Origin: Desulfobacteraceae bacterium | Lineage (GTDB): Bacteria > Desulfobacterota > Desulfobacteria > Desulfobacterales > SKZT01 | Length of the DNA stretch: 64,000 bases | Assembly (NCBI GenBank): GCA_011389745.1 | Contig: JAABTQ010000014.1 | Location: 16,266-80,265 of the forward strand | Direction of reading: 5' to 3' | Shown here: piece by piece, positions 26,530 through 36,057 of the stretch | Position numbering within the stretch: position 1 is the stretch's first letter | How the letters are laid out: each line of letters begins with the position of its first letter | Position numbers and translations under genes: made by a program | The notes under the pieces: generated by a model | Databases searched by the model: none | The model's input: only the letters and a program-made list of their open reading frames with translations | What the model was told of the DNA's origin: nothing

Positions 26530-27852
26530 GTGGAGTGGAATGTACTGACATTAATACTGGCCGGGGGGTCTCTTTTCCTGGCTATTGGTACCAGTATTCT
26601 GGCTTGGCGAATGCGTGGCACGTTAAAATGGAAAGAGGAGATCAAACAAGAGCTGAGATCCATGGACAAGGTTGCAGCCCTGGCTACCGGGTCCAGACTT
26701 AAGGCCATGCACATAGTTCAGCAGCGATGCCGGGAAATATTGAAATCCAATTTTCCTGAATTGCGGCAGCTCGGGGAACTGGAAAAATACGTTTCTGATA
26801 TCGCGGCTTGTTTTTATCCCCATCATAAAAATCCAATTACAGCCATCACTGTCGGAAACCTCCTTAAATCCTCGCGTATGGCGGCCATAAGACTGCAAAT
26901 GATTTTGCGCCGTCCCGGATTTCAGGTACTTCGAAATATTAGATTCCGACATATTCGGCAAAATTCCTTCAGGTTGAACCGTTTCCGGAATACGTGGTTT
27001 TTCAGATTCATCATGCGATATCAGGCTTTTTTTGTCCGTATCAATCAATTACGCCTTATCCTGTTACCAGATCCCTTTCTTTGGCTGATCTATTTTTCCA
27101 ATCAATGGACCCTCATGACATTGACCCGCTTTTTATTGCTGGAAATATATATTTTTATGGGACAACTGGCAATTGACGCCTATGATTGCACTCCCGATAC
27201 CGGGGCAAAACAACATTCCGATGAGGAACTGGTTCAGGTTTTAAAGGAAATTGAATCACTCGGAATTGATAATGATTTACAAGTCAATTCGCAATTAAAA
27301 CCTATCCGAAACCGTCTGGTGGGCTTCAATGCCTTTTGGAAACCCATGCCGGGTCAGGAAATCTGGAAACAATCATTTAAGGAAGCTTCTTTTATAATAT
27401 CCACCCATCACTTTCCCAACAGTCAAAATCCAATGGAGGAAGTGGCTTTTGGCCCTCTTTTGCAGCGAACAGTTCATTGGCTCAACAGCATCCTGGAAAC
27501 CAGGCACTATAAAATGGTCAAACATCTGCACAATGTGGAACTGGCCACACTTATCCAGGTTAAATCCATTGCGGATATCCCGGAAATGAGACACTTGGGC
27601 CTGTTTGCCCAAAAATCCCTAATGCTCTATCAATATATAAAATGGCCGTTAAAAATTTTTCAAAGGGCAAAAAGGTTTACTGCAGCAGGTGTGGCCATGG
27701 ATATCGGCTGGTTGATAGCCAAAAAAAGCTTTGTTAATTTGTGCATGCGACAGGTTTTTGACCTGACCTGCAAGGAACTTGAAATCATTTATCATCTGTC
27801 GGCCATCGAAACAACGCCTCCCCCAAAAAAACAAACGCTTACGGATCATTAG
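26530..27852 (+). CDS. Conserved membrane protein of unknown function
   Basis: Long ORF with GTG start, N-terminal TM and central hydrophobic segments; no family recognised. Confidence 0.6.
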   Translation: MEWNVLTLILAGGSLFLAIGTSILAWRMRGTLKWKEEIKQELRSMDKVAALATGSRLKAMHIVQQRCREILKSNFPELRQLGELEKYVSDIAACFYPHHKNPITAITVGNLLKSSRMAAIRLQMILRRPGFQVLRNIRFRHIRQNSFRLNRFRNTWFFRFIMRYQAFFVRINQLRLILLPDPFLWLIYFSNQWTLMTLTRFLLLEIYIFMGQLAIDAYDCTPDTGAKQHSDEELVQVLKEIESLGIDNDLQVNSQLKPIRNRLVGFNAFWKPMPGQEIWKQSFKEASFIISTHHFPNSQNPMEEVAFGPLLQRTVHWLNSILETRHYKMVKHLHNVELATLIQVKSIADIPEMRHLGLFAQKSLMLYQYIKWPLKIFQRAKRFTAAGVAMDIGWLIAKKSFVNLCMRQVFDLTCKELEIIYHLSAIETTPPPKKQTLTDH

Positions 27853-28166
27853 AAAAACACGGCAATCCAGACAGTTGTACAATCCGGGTCAGTCCATTCC
27901 ACGCGGTGCCGGCAATGGGCGGGGATGTGGATATGGTCTCCGGGTTTCATATGGACCGGCTCGTCCTCGCTTTCAAAACGGATCCGGGCTGCGCCTTGAT
28001 GCAGAATAACCCACTCATTTTTTTCCTGGTCGTACCAGAACCCTTCCGGAGATCGATGACCTTTGCTGATAATGCGCTCTATGCTCATTTTTTCTGATGA
28101 AATAATTGTTTCAATGATCTCTTCTGGAATATTTTCAGGAATGCCTGAAAAAATATTATTACTCAT
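27849..28166 (-). CDS. Cupin domain protein
   Basis: LHQGAARIRFESEDEPVHMKPGDHIHIPAHCRHRVEWT. Confidence 0.85.
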   Translation of the reverse strand: MSNNIFSGIPENIPEEIIETIISSEKMSIERIISKGHRSPEGFWYDQEKNEWVILHQGAARIRFESEDEPVHMKPGDHIHIPAHCRHRVEWTDPDCTTVWIAVFF

Positions 28167-29388
28167 CAGATTCTTTTAGCCTGGTGTTTGTCATCATTTC
28201 CGAGTGCAAAGTCCTGTGAACGGGACATTTTTGAGCAATTTCCAACATCCTTTTTTTCTGGTCCTTGTCCAGTTCCCCTTTGATGTCAATTTCAAGATCG
28301 ATCTGATCCAGTTTCCCGGATTGGGTTTCACAACTTCGGCATTCATCCGCATGAATTTTTTGATGCTTTAAATTAACGGATATGGACTCGACCGGCCATT
28401 TTTTTCGATCCGCATACATACGAAGTGTCATGCAGGTGCAGGCACCAAAACCGGAGACCAGAAGGTCATAGGGAGTAGGACCCAGGTTGCCTCCGCCAAC
28501 CGAACGGGGTTCATCCGCAACAAGATGATGGCCGTTGGCCAGAATATCGGTGCGATATAAGGTTTGGCCGATTCGAGCCAGAACACGATTGTCCTTGGGA
28601 TCTTCTATCCATTTTCTTTTTTCGGACATATCGACATATTTTTCCGCCCATGCCGCAATAACGGAACCGATATACATGGCGTCCGCTTCATTGGATACCA
28701 GGTGATCCGCATTATCCAGCGATATGAAACTCTTTGGATGAAATGCTGCTTTGAAAATTGTTGCCGCATTTTCAGGATCAACAATTTCATCAACCGGGGA
28801 GTGAAGGATCAAGAGAGGTTTTTTTAATTTCCGGATTGCTTTTTGCATTTCAATTTTTTCCAGATCATCCAGAAATTGCTTTTTTACGGTAAAAGATTTA
28901 CCGCCGATGGCTATTTCCGCCTGTCCATCTTTTTCGATTTTTTTTCGTGAATCTTTTAATGATTGCTTGAGATGGGCAAGGTCTGCCGGAGCACCGATAG
29001 TGACTACCGCTCGTGTGGACCCGATTCTGGAGCCTGCATGCAGCATGGCGGCCCCACCTAAGGAATGGCCGATCAGGATTGCGGGGGATTCGAATTTTTC
29101 TTTCATAAATTCCGCGGCGACTACCAGATCTTCTATATTAGAAGAAAAATTGGTTTCGGAAAAGTCGCCCTTACTTTCCCCCAACCCGGTGAAATCAAAT
29201 CTTAAAACAGCCAGACCACGATCAGTCAGGGCCCGGCTGATATGAGCAATTGCTTTTAAATTTTTCGTGCATGTAAAACAATGGGCAAAGAGTGCATAAG
29301 CCAAAGGCTCCCTATCTGCTGGAAGATCCATACGTCCTGATATGTCAAGTCCGGACTTGTTTTTAAATGTGACTTTTTTATATTCCAT
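28159..29388 (-). CDS. Bifunctional alpha/beta hydrolase / OsmC family protein
   Basis: N-terminal hydrolase (LIGHSLGGAAMLHAG) fused to OsmC-like domain (GPTPYDLLVSGFGACTCMTLRMYADRKKWPVESISVNL...CPVHRTL). Start placed at MEYKK (29388). Confidence 0.9.
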   Translation of the reverse strand: MEYKKVTFKNKSGLDISGRMDLPADREPLAYALFAHCFTCTKNLKAIAHISRALTDRGLAVLRFDFTGLGESKGDFSETNFSSNIEDLVVAAEFMKEKFESPAILIGHSLGGAAMLHAGSRIGSTRAVVTIGAPADLAHLKQSLKDSRKKIEKDGQAEIAIGGKSFTVKKQFLDDLEKIEMQKAIRKLKKPLLILHSPVDEIVDPENAATIFKAAFHPKSFISLDNADHLVSNEADAMYIGSVIAAWAEKYVDMSEKRKWIEDPKDNRVLARIGQTLYRTDILANGHHLVADEPRSVGGGNLGPTPYDLLVSGFGACTCMTLRMYADRKKWPVESISVNLKHQKIHADECRSCETQSGKLDQIDLEIDIKGELDKDQKKRMLEIAQKCPVHRTLHSEMMTNTRLKESDE

Positions 29389-29529
29389 TTGCTTATTAAT
29401 CCTTTTTGGTTGGTATGTCGCTGAACAGATCTGTCCCGAAAATGAAAACACATTTTTTTCAAATCGGCTTTTAATTTGTTTATTTTTTATAATCTATCAA
29501 AAAATAATCTCAGGGGATATATAAAGTTT

Positions 29530-29672
29530 AGGTCTCAAGCCGGCAAGGATCAACAAAAATGAATTGGAAGGCGGCAAACACAGACGCAATACCGGAAGGA
29601 GCGAACGATTCTTCACCGGCCGGAAATGTAGTACCGACAAATAGACAATATTGTTGGTCTCCTCAGAATGAC
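29530..29672. repeat. Diverged partial copy of an intergenic repeat element
   Basis: 29572-29672 resembles 41379-41478 and ends in the same CCTCAGAATGAC; 29531-29563 matches 53941-53973 at 26 of 33 positions. Confidence 0.55.
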
Positions 29673-29841
29673 GGCAGCAAGGGAAAAAAAGAAATTTGAC
29701 ATCCATGATCAAAAGTGGAAATGTTTTTCCGGACTTTTTGAAAAGTTACTGACTTATTTTTGAATATGGTTATATTATTTTTAAAAAAACCAATTTTATC
29801 AGTATCGTTAAAATCATTCAAAAACGAGGTAGTAAATAGTT

Positions 29842-30396
29842 ATGACGGAAAACGGAAATCACGATCAACCCCACATAAAATCGGGGCAGGTAAAAATTCG
29901 TGAAATGGAAATTGATGACATTCCCAAGGTATTTCATTTAGGCGAAGAGCTTTTTGAAGCCGAAGGCCTCAAAAATCTATACCGGGCATGGGATGAGTTC
30001 GAGGTAGTTGAGCTGTATCTGGGAGATTCCGAATTTTGTATAGTGGCGGAAATCGATGATGATCTTGTCGGGTTCGCTTTAGGTACAACGATCAGCAAAA
30101 GCCGGTCTGCATGGAAATATGGCCATTTGATCTGGTTGGGTGTTGCCGAAGGTTATCAGCGGGCAGGAGTCGCGGAAAAATTGTTTCATAAATTTCATGC
30201 CCTGATGATTGATGACGGCGTTCGAATGCTCATTGTAGACAGCCAGGCGGAAAACCATCCGGGTCTTCATTTTTTCAAAAAGATGGGATTTTCAAACCCT
30301 ATCGAACATATTTATCTGAGCATGAATCTGACAGGGGAACAACAGCACAAACGTTTATACAGAGCCAAAAAAGGAAAACTTGTTAAAAAGAAATGA
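29842..30396 (+). CDS. GNAT-family N-acetyltransferase
   Basis: KIREMEIDDIPKVFHLGEELF; GVAEGYQRAGVAEKLFHKF; DSQAENHPGLHFFKKMGF. Confidence 0.85.
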   Translation: MTENGNHDQPHIKSGQVKIREMEIDDIPKVFHLGEELFEAEGLKNLYRAWDEFEVVELYLGDSEFCIVAEIDDDLVGFALGTTISKSRSAWKYGHLIWLGVAEGYQRAGVAEKLFHKFHALMIDDGVRMLIVDSQAENHPGLHFFKKMGFSNPIEHIYLSMNLTGEQQHKRLYRAKKGKLVKKK

Positions 30397-30402
30397 GCCT
30401 CC

Positions 30403-31533
30403 ATGACCCAAAAATTTGCGGAAAACATCAATTTTGACCGTTTAAAAAAACTCTTTCATGACATTGTCGATATCTACAGCCCTTCCGGCAAAGAGGAACA
30501 GGTTCTTGAATTTTTATATGCCTACCTCAAAGACCATGAATTTCGGGTCAAACGCCAGGCCGTGGATGAGAATCGATATAACCTTCTTATACTTCCCAAA
30601 AAAGAAATTGATACGGAGTTGGTGTTTGTGGGGCATGTGGATACAACCCCTGCTTATGAATTTGATGATTTCGGATGGGAAGAAAAAGGGGACCGGATTA
30701 TCGGTCTGGGTACGGCGGATATGAAAGGAGGCTGCGCGGCCATGGTTGAGGCCATGATCGCGTCAAAGGAAATTCTGACCAAAGAACCGCCGGTCGCTCT
30801 TGCCCTGGTGGTGGGGGAAGAGGAAGATGGAGATGGCGCGGCACAATTTTTGGAGGAACATTATTTTCCATGGGCCATCATCGGAGAACCCACCAATTTG
30901 CATCCCTGTTTAGGTCACTTTGGATATATGGAGATTCTGCTTCGCACTTTCGGAAAGAGAATGCATGCATCTCTGGCCAACAAAAAAGAAAACGCCATCG
31001 AGCTCATGCTCAACGGTTTGATCGAAATCGGTCAATACATGGGAAAAAACCGGCCGGAAGTCGTATACAATATCAGGGATCTTTTCAGTAGCCGGGCAGG
31101 TTTTGCAGTGGCGGACCGGTGTGAAGCCTGGCTGGATATTCATATTCCACCATCATCTCCCGTGGGAGAAATCGCCACCGAACTGGAAGAGGTTTTTATG
31201 CGATATTGTGAGAATTACACAAGTATAAGGTCCACATTTAGAATCATGACTATCGATGCCGGATATGAATTTCCCCCCAGAGGTCCCATCGTGGAAAATC
31301 TTCAGAAAGTTTACTCAAAAAGAAACATTTCCTGGAAAGCCAATACATTCAGAAGCCATTCCGATGCCAATCAATTATGGGCCGCAGGCATAAAACCGAT
31401 TCTTTTGGGTGCAGGCCGGTTGGAAATGGCCCATACACCTGAAGAATCCGTATCTTTTCAAAAAGTTTGCAAGGCTGCACAAATTTATACGGATTTAATT
31501 CTCGAATTGGCATATGAACAACCAACCGGATGA
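30403..31533 (+). CDS. M20-family metallopeptidase
   Basis: FVGHVDTTP; GLGTADMKGGCAAMVEAM; VVGEEEDGDGA; AHTPEESV. Confidence 0.9.
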   Translation: MTQKFAENINFDRLKKLFHDIVDIYSPSGKEEQVLEFLYAYLKDHEFRVKRQAVDENRYNLLILPKKEIDTELVFVGHVDTTPAYEFDDFGWEEKGDRIIGLGTADMKGGCAAMVEAMIASKEILTKEPPVALALVVGEEEDGDGAAQFLEEHYFPWAIIGEPTNLHPCLGHFGYMEILLRTFGKRMHASLANKKENAIELMLNGLIEIGQYMGKNRPEVVYNIRDLFSSRAGFAVADRCEAWLDIHIPPSSPVGEIATELEEVFMRYCENYTSIRSTFRIMTIDAGYEFPPRGPIVENLQKVYSKRNISWKANTFRSHSDANQLWAAGIKPILLGAGRLEMAHTPEESVSFQKVCKAAQIYTDLILELAYEQPTG

Positions 31534-31776
31534 TTAAAAAATATCACTGCTATGAGGTTTTTAGCATCGGCTAAAACAGTGCTGACTTTCATTATGTGTT
31601 GAACCTAAAAAAACGTTGTTTCATAGGATTAATGATAGTATGATAATCAGTATTAAAAGATTTTGCTGCAATCACAACTACTTTTGAAAAGGAATTATCA
31701 TAGTATTTATATTGAAATGCAAGAAAAATTGGATGTTTAGCCACTATATGAAGAGTTTTTTAATTAAGGAGCTAAG

Positions 31777-32148
31777 GTGATCTCGTTAAGATCTTCAAAT
31801 GAAAGAAGAAAATATCCTCGTTTAACCAGAAGTGTACCGGTTAAAATACATCAGGATAGCAATGACTTCGTTACGGAAATAACGAATATAAGCCGTTCAG
31901 GAGCCTATTGCAAGGTTAATAAGTATATTATGCCGATGACAAATTTGGATATCTATCTGTTTCTCCCCCAAAACAATAAAGAGAAGTCATCTGCGAGAAA
32001 AATCTTCTGTAGAGGTGCTGTTGTTCGTACAGAGAGTTTGCCTGAAGATAATTCTTATAACATAGCTGTCTTTTTCAGCGATATTTCTTCCAAAGATGTT
32101 GAGGCTATTTCAGAATATATAAAGCTTCATCTTGATGCTGAAAAATAA
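31777..32148 (+). CDS. PilZ domain protein (putative c-di-GMP effector)
   Basis: RRKYPRLTRSVPVKI...ITNISRSGAYCKV; GTG start after AAGGAG. Confidence 0.8.
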   Translation: MISLRSSNERRKYPRLTRSVPVKIHQDSNDFVTEITNISRSGAYCKVNKYIMPMTNLDIYLFLPQNNKEKSSARKIFCRGAVVRTESLPEDNSYNIAVFFSDISSKDVEAISEYIKLHLDAEK

Positions 32149-32285
32149 TTTTTAAAGCTTTGTTAAATTAAACCCACCTCCCCCGCTATTTTATAAGAAC
32201 CTTCTTTTGTTTCCAATAAAAGCCCGGTCAGTGGAGAAAGTGGGCAAGGTTTTAAAAAAATAAAGTTGCGAATTTCACACGGCAT

Positions 32286-32459
32286 TCATGTGCTGAGTTC
32301 TTTAATGCGATTTCTTGCGGCTTCCCTGACTTCAGGATGACTGTCTTTTTTAATCACTTGTTTTAACAGTTCTTTGTTACTTTCCGCTTTTACCGCCTCT
32401 TGACGCACTTTCGGATCGGAACGTGCGATTTTAGGTAAAAACAAATCTCTGAATTTCAT
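32286..32459 (-). CDS. 57-aa small protein, HEAT-repeat-like; absent from the supplied ORF track
   Basis: Reverse strand translation MKFRDLFLPKIARSDPKVRQEAVKAESNKELLKQVIKKDSHPEVREAARNRIKELST*; preceded by GAAAGGAGGGAACC-ATG. Confidence 0.7.
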   Translation of the reverse strand: MKFRDLFLPKIARSDPKVRQEAVKAESNKELLKQVIKKDSHPEVREAARNRIKELST

Positions 32460-32859
32460 GGTTCCCTCCTTTCATGTTGATTGTTTCTCAACGCATGCGT
32501 TATTCGAGTTGATAGTTTATTTAGATCATAGACTTTCAACAATAAAAGTAAATCCTCAAAATCACTGAAATATTCAATAAAAACTACGTAAATAATAGTC
32601 AAAATATACTTAAAGTATTTAAAGTCATTGTAAGTCAAGGGGAGTAGCCTTGTCAGAAATTTTATTCCGGAGCCTCCGGGAACTGGGTTTAAAGCGGGAT
32701 TTTCGTTGTTAAGACCCATGCTTTTAATTACATTTTTGTTTCATTTGATAATATTGACAACATTTTTGTCAAACATGTTAACCATTTGTGCTTTTTGGCT
32801 TGGGGTTTAAAGCATTAATAATATAATGATATTAGTTGGTTAGGTTTTTTAAAGTTTAT

Positions 32860-32875
32860 TGGCACGCCATTTGCT
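32860..32875 (+). promoter_or_regulatory. Sigma-54 (-24/-12) promoter of glnB-amtB
   Basis: TGGCAC-GCCAT-TTGCT, a full match to TGGCAC-N5-TTGCW, 80 bp upstream of the PII gene. Confidence 0.9.
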
Positions 32876-32954
32876 AAAGATAAAAAACGGATACCCGGGA
32901 TCGATCCAATAACCATCGCAACGAAGCGTGTACGCTTCATAAGGAGAACGTTGA

Positions 32955-33293
<339 letters not shown>

Positions 33294-33343
33294 TCCATTT
33301 TGAATGGTTGAAAAAAAACCAAGTTAAGGAGGCGAAGGTCAAA

Positions 33344-34747
33344 ATGAAGAAATACATATTATCCATCCTGGTTTTGCTATATGGTGCGGCAATGGTTTAC
33401 GCCGGAGATGAGCCACCGACAGCCGAATCGAATCAAAACGCTATTCAGTTGGTTCAGTCCCATGCTGATTATTTATGGACTCTGATCGCAGCGGCTTTGG
33501 TGTTTTTTATGCAAGCCGGTTTTGCCTTGGTAGAGGCCGGGTTTACGCGCGCTAAAAATGCAATCAATATCATGATGAAAAACCTGATGGATTTTTCCAT
33601 CGGTACCCTGTCGTTTTGGGCCATCGGTTTTGGTTTGATGTTTGGAGCATCATCTACCGGGTGGTTCGGAACATCAGGCTTTTTTCTCAGCGATTTCAGT
33701 ATCGGTGGAGATCCCTGGGTTTTGGCCTTCTGGATGTTTCAGGTGGTTTTTGCCGCCACGGCCGCCACAATCGTTTCCGGTGCCATGGCCGAACGTACCA
33801 AATTTTCGGGCTACCTGATTTACAGTGCTGTCATCAGCGCTGTCATCTATCCCATCTTTGGCAGCTGGGCCTGGGGGGGACTCTACAATGGAGGCGGATG
33901 GCTGGAAAATCTTGGATTCATCGATTTTGCCGGTTCAACAGTGGTTCATTCCGTGGGTGGATGGGCCGCACTCGCCGGAACATTAGTTTTGGGACCCCGA
34001 TTGGGCAAATATACCAGGGACGGTCGGATCAAACCGATTTTGGGACATAACATGCCTTTGGCTGCCCTGGGTGTTTTTATCCTCTGGCTGGGGTGGTTCG
34101 GGTTCAATCCTGGGTCTACGACGGCTGCCAACAAAGATATTGCCATGATTTTTGTCAATACCAATCTGTCTGCGGCGGCAGGTGCCGTATTGGCGCTGGT
34201 AGCATCCTGGGTTAAATTCGGTAAACCGGAAATCGGGATGAGTCTTAACGGCGCCCTGGCGGGTCTTGTAGCGATCACCAGCCCCTGTGCGACAGTGACA
34301 CCGGCAAGTGCTGTTGTTATTGGTGCGGCAGCAGGCGTTATCGTTGTTTTATCGGTTTTATTTTTTGAAAAGATCCGGGTGGATGATCCTGTGGGTGCTA
34401 TTTCAGTTCACGGTGTCTGCGGTGCCTGGGGAACATTGGCAGCAGGCATTTTCAATATCGGCGGAACCTCATTGACCATCATCGGTGTTCAGCTTCTTGG
34501 AATTGTCGCCTGTTTCCTCTGGGTATTTCCAACGGCCTTTATCATGTTCAAGATCATTGCTGCGACCGCAGGTCTCCGGGTATCTCCTGAAGAAGAATTA
34601 GAAGGTCTGGATTTTACTGAACACGGTGGAAATGCTTATCCGGATTTTGAAGTTTTTGCTCATGGCGGAGGAAGCACCGGAAATACATCCGGCGACATGC
34701 GCCCGAAAACCAGCAAGCTGGGAGTTCCGAACCTGATCCGGTCATAG
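33344..34747 (+). CDS. amtB: Ammonium transporter Amt
   Basis: NQNAIQLVQSHADYLWTLIAAALVFFMQAGFALVEAGFTRAKNAINIMMKNLMDFSIG; signal-peptide start at MKKYILSILVLL after AAGGAGG, so start moved from 33308. Confidence 0.96.
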   Translation: MKKYILSILVLLYGAAMVYAGDEPPTAESNQNAIQLVQSHADYLWTLIAAALVFFMQAGFALVEAGFTRAKNAINIMMKNLMDFSIGTLSFWAIGFGLMFGASSTGWFGTSGFFLSDFSIGGDPWVLAFWMFQVVFAATAATIVSGAMAERTKFSGYLIYSAVISAVIYPIFGSWAWGGLYNGGGWLENLGFIDFAGSTVVHSVGGWAALAGTLVLGPRLGKYTRDGRIKPILGHNMPLAALGVFILWLGWFGFNPGSTTAANKDIAMIFVNTNLSAAAGAVLALVASWVKFGKPEIGMSLNGALAGLVAITSPCATVTPASAVVIGAAAGVIVVLSVLFFEKIRVDDPVGAISVHGVCGAWGTLAAGIFNIGGTSLTIIGVQLLGIVACFLWVFPTAFIMFKIIAATAGLRVSPEEELEGLDFTEHGGNAYPDFEVFAHGGGSTGNTSGDMRPKTSKLGVPNLIRS

Positions 34748-34770
34748 GAGAACTCCTTCCCCCTTTAAAT

Positions 34771-34836
34771 AAAAAGGGGGCTGGGGGGATTTGACAAGCT
34801 GATGCCGTTTTAAAAATCCCCCTGAATCCCCCTTTT
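34771..34836. repeat. Intergenic inverted repeat of G-run/C-run arms
   Basis: AAAAGGGGGCTGGGGGGATTT pairs with AAATCCCCCTGAATCCCCCTTTT, two 9-bp stem blocks around a short loop. Confidence 0.7.
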
Positions 34837-35033
34837 CAAAGAAGATTTTTATACACACTTAACACCGTTGGCGAAAATACATGCCAGGATTATTATATTT
34901 ACCAGAACATCGGGGTTAGAGTGTTTTGACATTATTCACACGCCCAGCGCAGGAACGAGAAATCGTACCGATATATGCCCGAAATCTGTTTATGCATACA
35001 AAATTACGCGCTGAAAGCGCAAGACATATCAGC

Positions 35034-35088
35034 CCAGGGCAACGCCCTGGGGCAGGAAGCCCCAAAATGAGGGGAGCCCTGAAAGGGC
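35034..35088. repeat. REP-like element with three consecutive hairpins (SPGQRPG-type intergenic repeat)
   Basis: CCAGGGC-aac-GCCCTGG, GGGGC-aggaa-GCCCC, GCCCT-gaa-AGGGC in tandem. Confidence 0.65.
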
Positions 35089-35200
35089 GTGACATAAAAT
35101 GTCATTCGGCATGATGCCCATGGTCGTGTGTTACGCCCTTTCTCAATCTCAACCCCGAAACGCCCCCACAGATTGAAGCCTTTTGATGCAAAAAGTTGAC

Positions 35201-35244
35201 TATAAACTTAGATAAATGTAATATTAAATTTATCTAAGTTTATA
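35201..35244. terminator. Perfect 17-bp AT-rich inverted repeat at the 3' end of the Crp/Fnr-family gene
   Basis: TATAAACTTAGATAAAT (35201-35217), 10-nt loop, ATTTATCTAAGTTTATA (35228-35244). Confidence 0.6.
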
Positions 35245-35923
35245 TTTTTCCGGATTCGGCCAGATCCATGAGGCTTTGACGATCTAAGAGCCATATGGTG
35301 CGTCCTTCAACTTCGATCAGACCCTGTGATGACATTTTTGAAAAAATTCTGGAAAGGGTTTCCGGTATGGTACCCAGAAGGCTTGCCAGTTGTCCTTTGG
35401 ATATCTCCAATTCAATGCGGTTGGAGCTTTCCTGTTCTTCGGAAACGTAGAGAAGATAAGAGGCAATGCGACCGGGAACTTCTTTCAGGGCCAGGTGCTC
35501 AATCTGGACGGTAAATTCACGAAGCCTCATGGATAGTACCCCGAGCATGCTCAGGGCCAGGGATGGATTTTTCATAATCAGTGCTACAAAATCGTCTTTG
35601 GGAAAAAACAGCAACCTGCTCTTTGACAATGATTCAGCATTGGCGGGAAATGCTCTGCCGGTAAATACGGGGACTTCTCCGAAGGGTTCTCCCGGTCCGA
35701 ATATATGAAGTATCTTTTCTTTACCATCAAATGATACTTTATGGATTTTCACCTGCCCATCGACAACCACATAAAAACCGTTTCCGTTATCCCCTTCGGA
35801 GAAAATAATATCGCTCCTGCTGAATTTTTTTTTGACAGCGATTTTTTCGATTTCTTTCAGGTGATTTTCAGAAAGTCCTGAAAAAAGAGGAATATCTGAA
35901 ATGATCGAATAAAAATTATTCAT
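35240..35923 (-). CDS. Crp/Fnr-family regulator, HcpR-like
   Basis: cNMP domain (FSEGDNGNGFYVVVDGQVKIHKVS...GPGEPFGEVPVFTG) and HTH (SKGQLASLLGTIPETLSRIFSKMSSQGLIEVEGRTI); divergent from hcp. Confidence 0.9.
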   Translation of the reverse strand: MNNFYSIISDIPLFSGLSENHLKEIEKIAVKKKFSRSDIIFSEGDNGNGFYVVVDGQVKIHKVSFDGKEKILHIFGPGEPFGEVPVFTGRAFPANAESLSKSRLLFFPKDDFVALIMKNPSLALSMLGVLSMRLREFTVQIEHLALKEVPGRIASYLLYVSEEQESSNRIELEISKGQLASLLGTIPETLSRIFSKMSSQGLIEVEGRTIWLLDRQSLMDLAESGKI

Positions 35924-35955
35924 AAAATGTCCTTTTTTTAATTATTTTTATTTTT

Positions 35956-35969
35956 TTGATTTAAGTCAA
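35956..35969. promoter_or_regulatory. HcpR/FNR-like palindromic operator candidate
   Basis: TTGAT-TTAA-GTCAA in the divergent crp/hcp intergenic region. Confidence 0.65.
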
Positions 35970-36057
35970 GGAAAAGATATCATGTTATGGTGTAAGTAAG
36001 AATTAAAAGATGAAAAAAAGCAAGTGGCTTATTAACATCAAACAAATAGGAGGAATC

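Noticed and set aside
32456-32719. 87-aa minus-strand ORF upstream of glnB
   Set aside because: Overlaps the RBS and start of the better-supported 57-aa ORF; no RBS or family.
34926-35114. 62-aa ORF containing ISPGQRPGAGSPKMRGALKGRD
   Set aside because: This peptide is the translation of a multi-hairpin intergenic repeat, not a credible protein.
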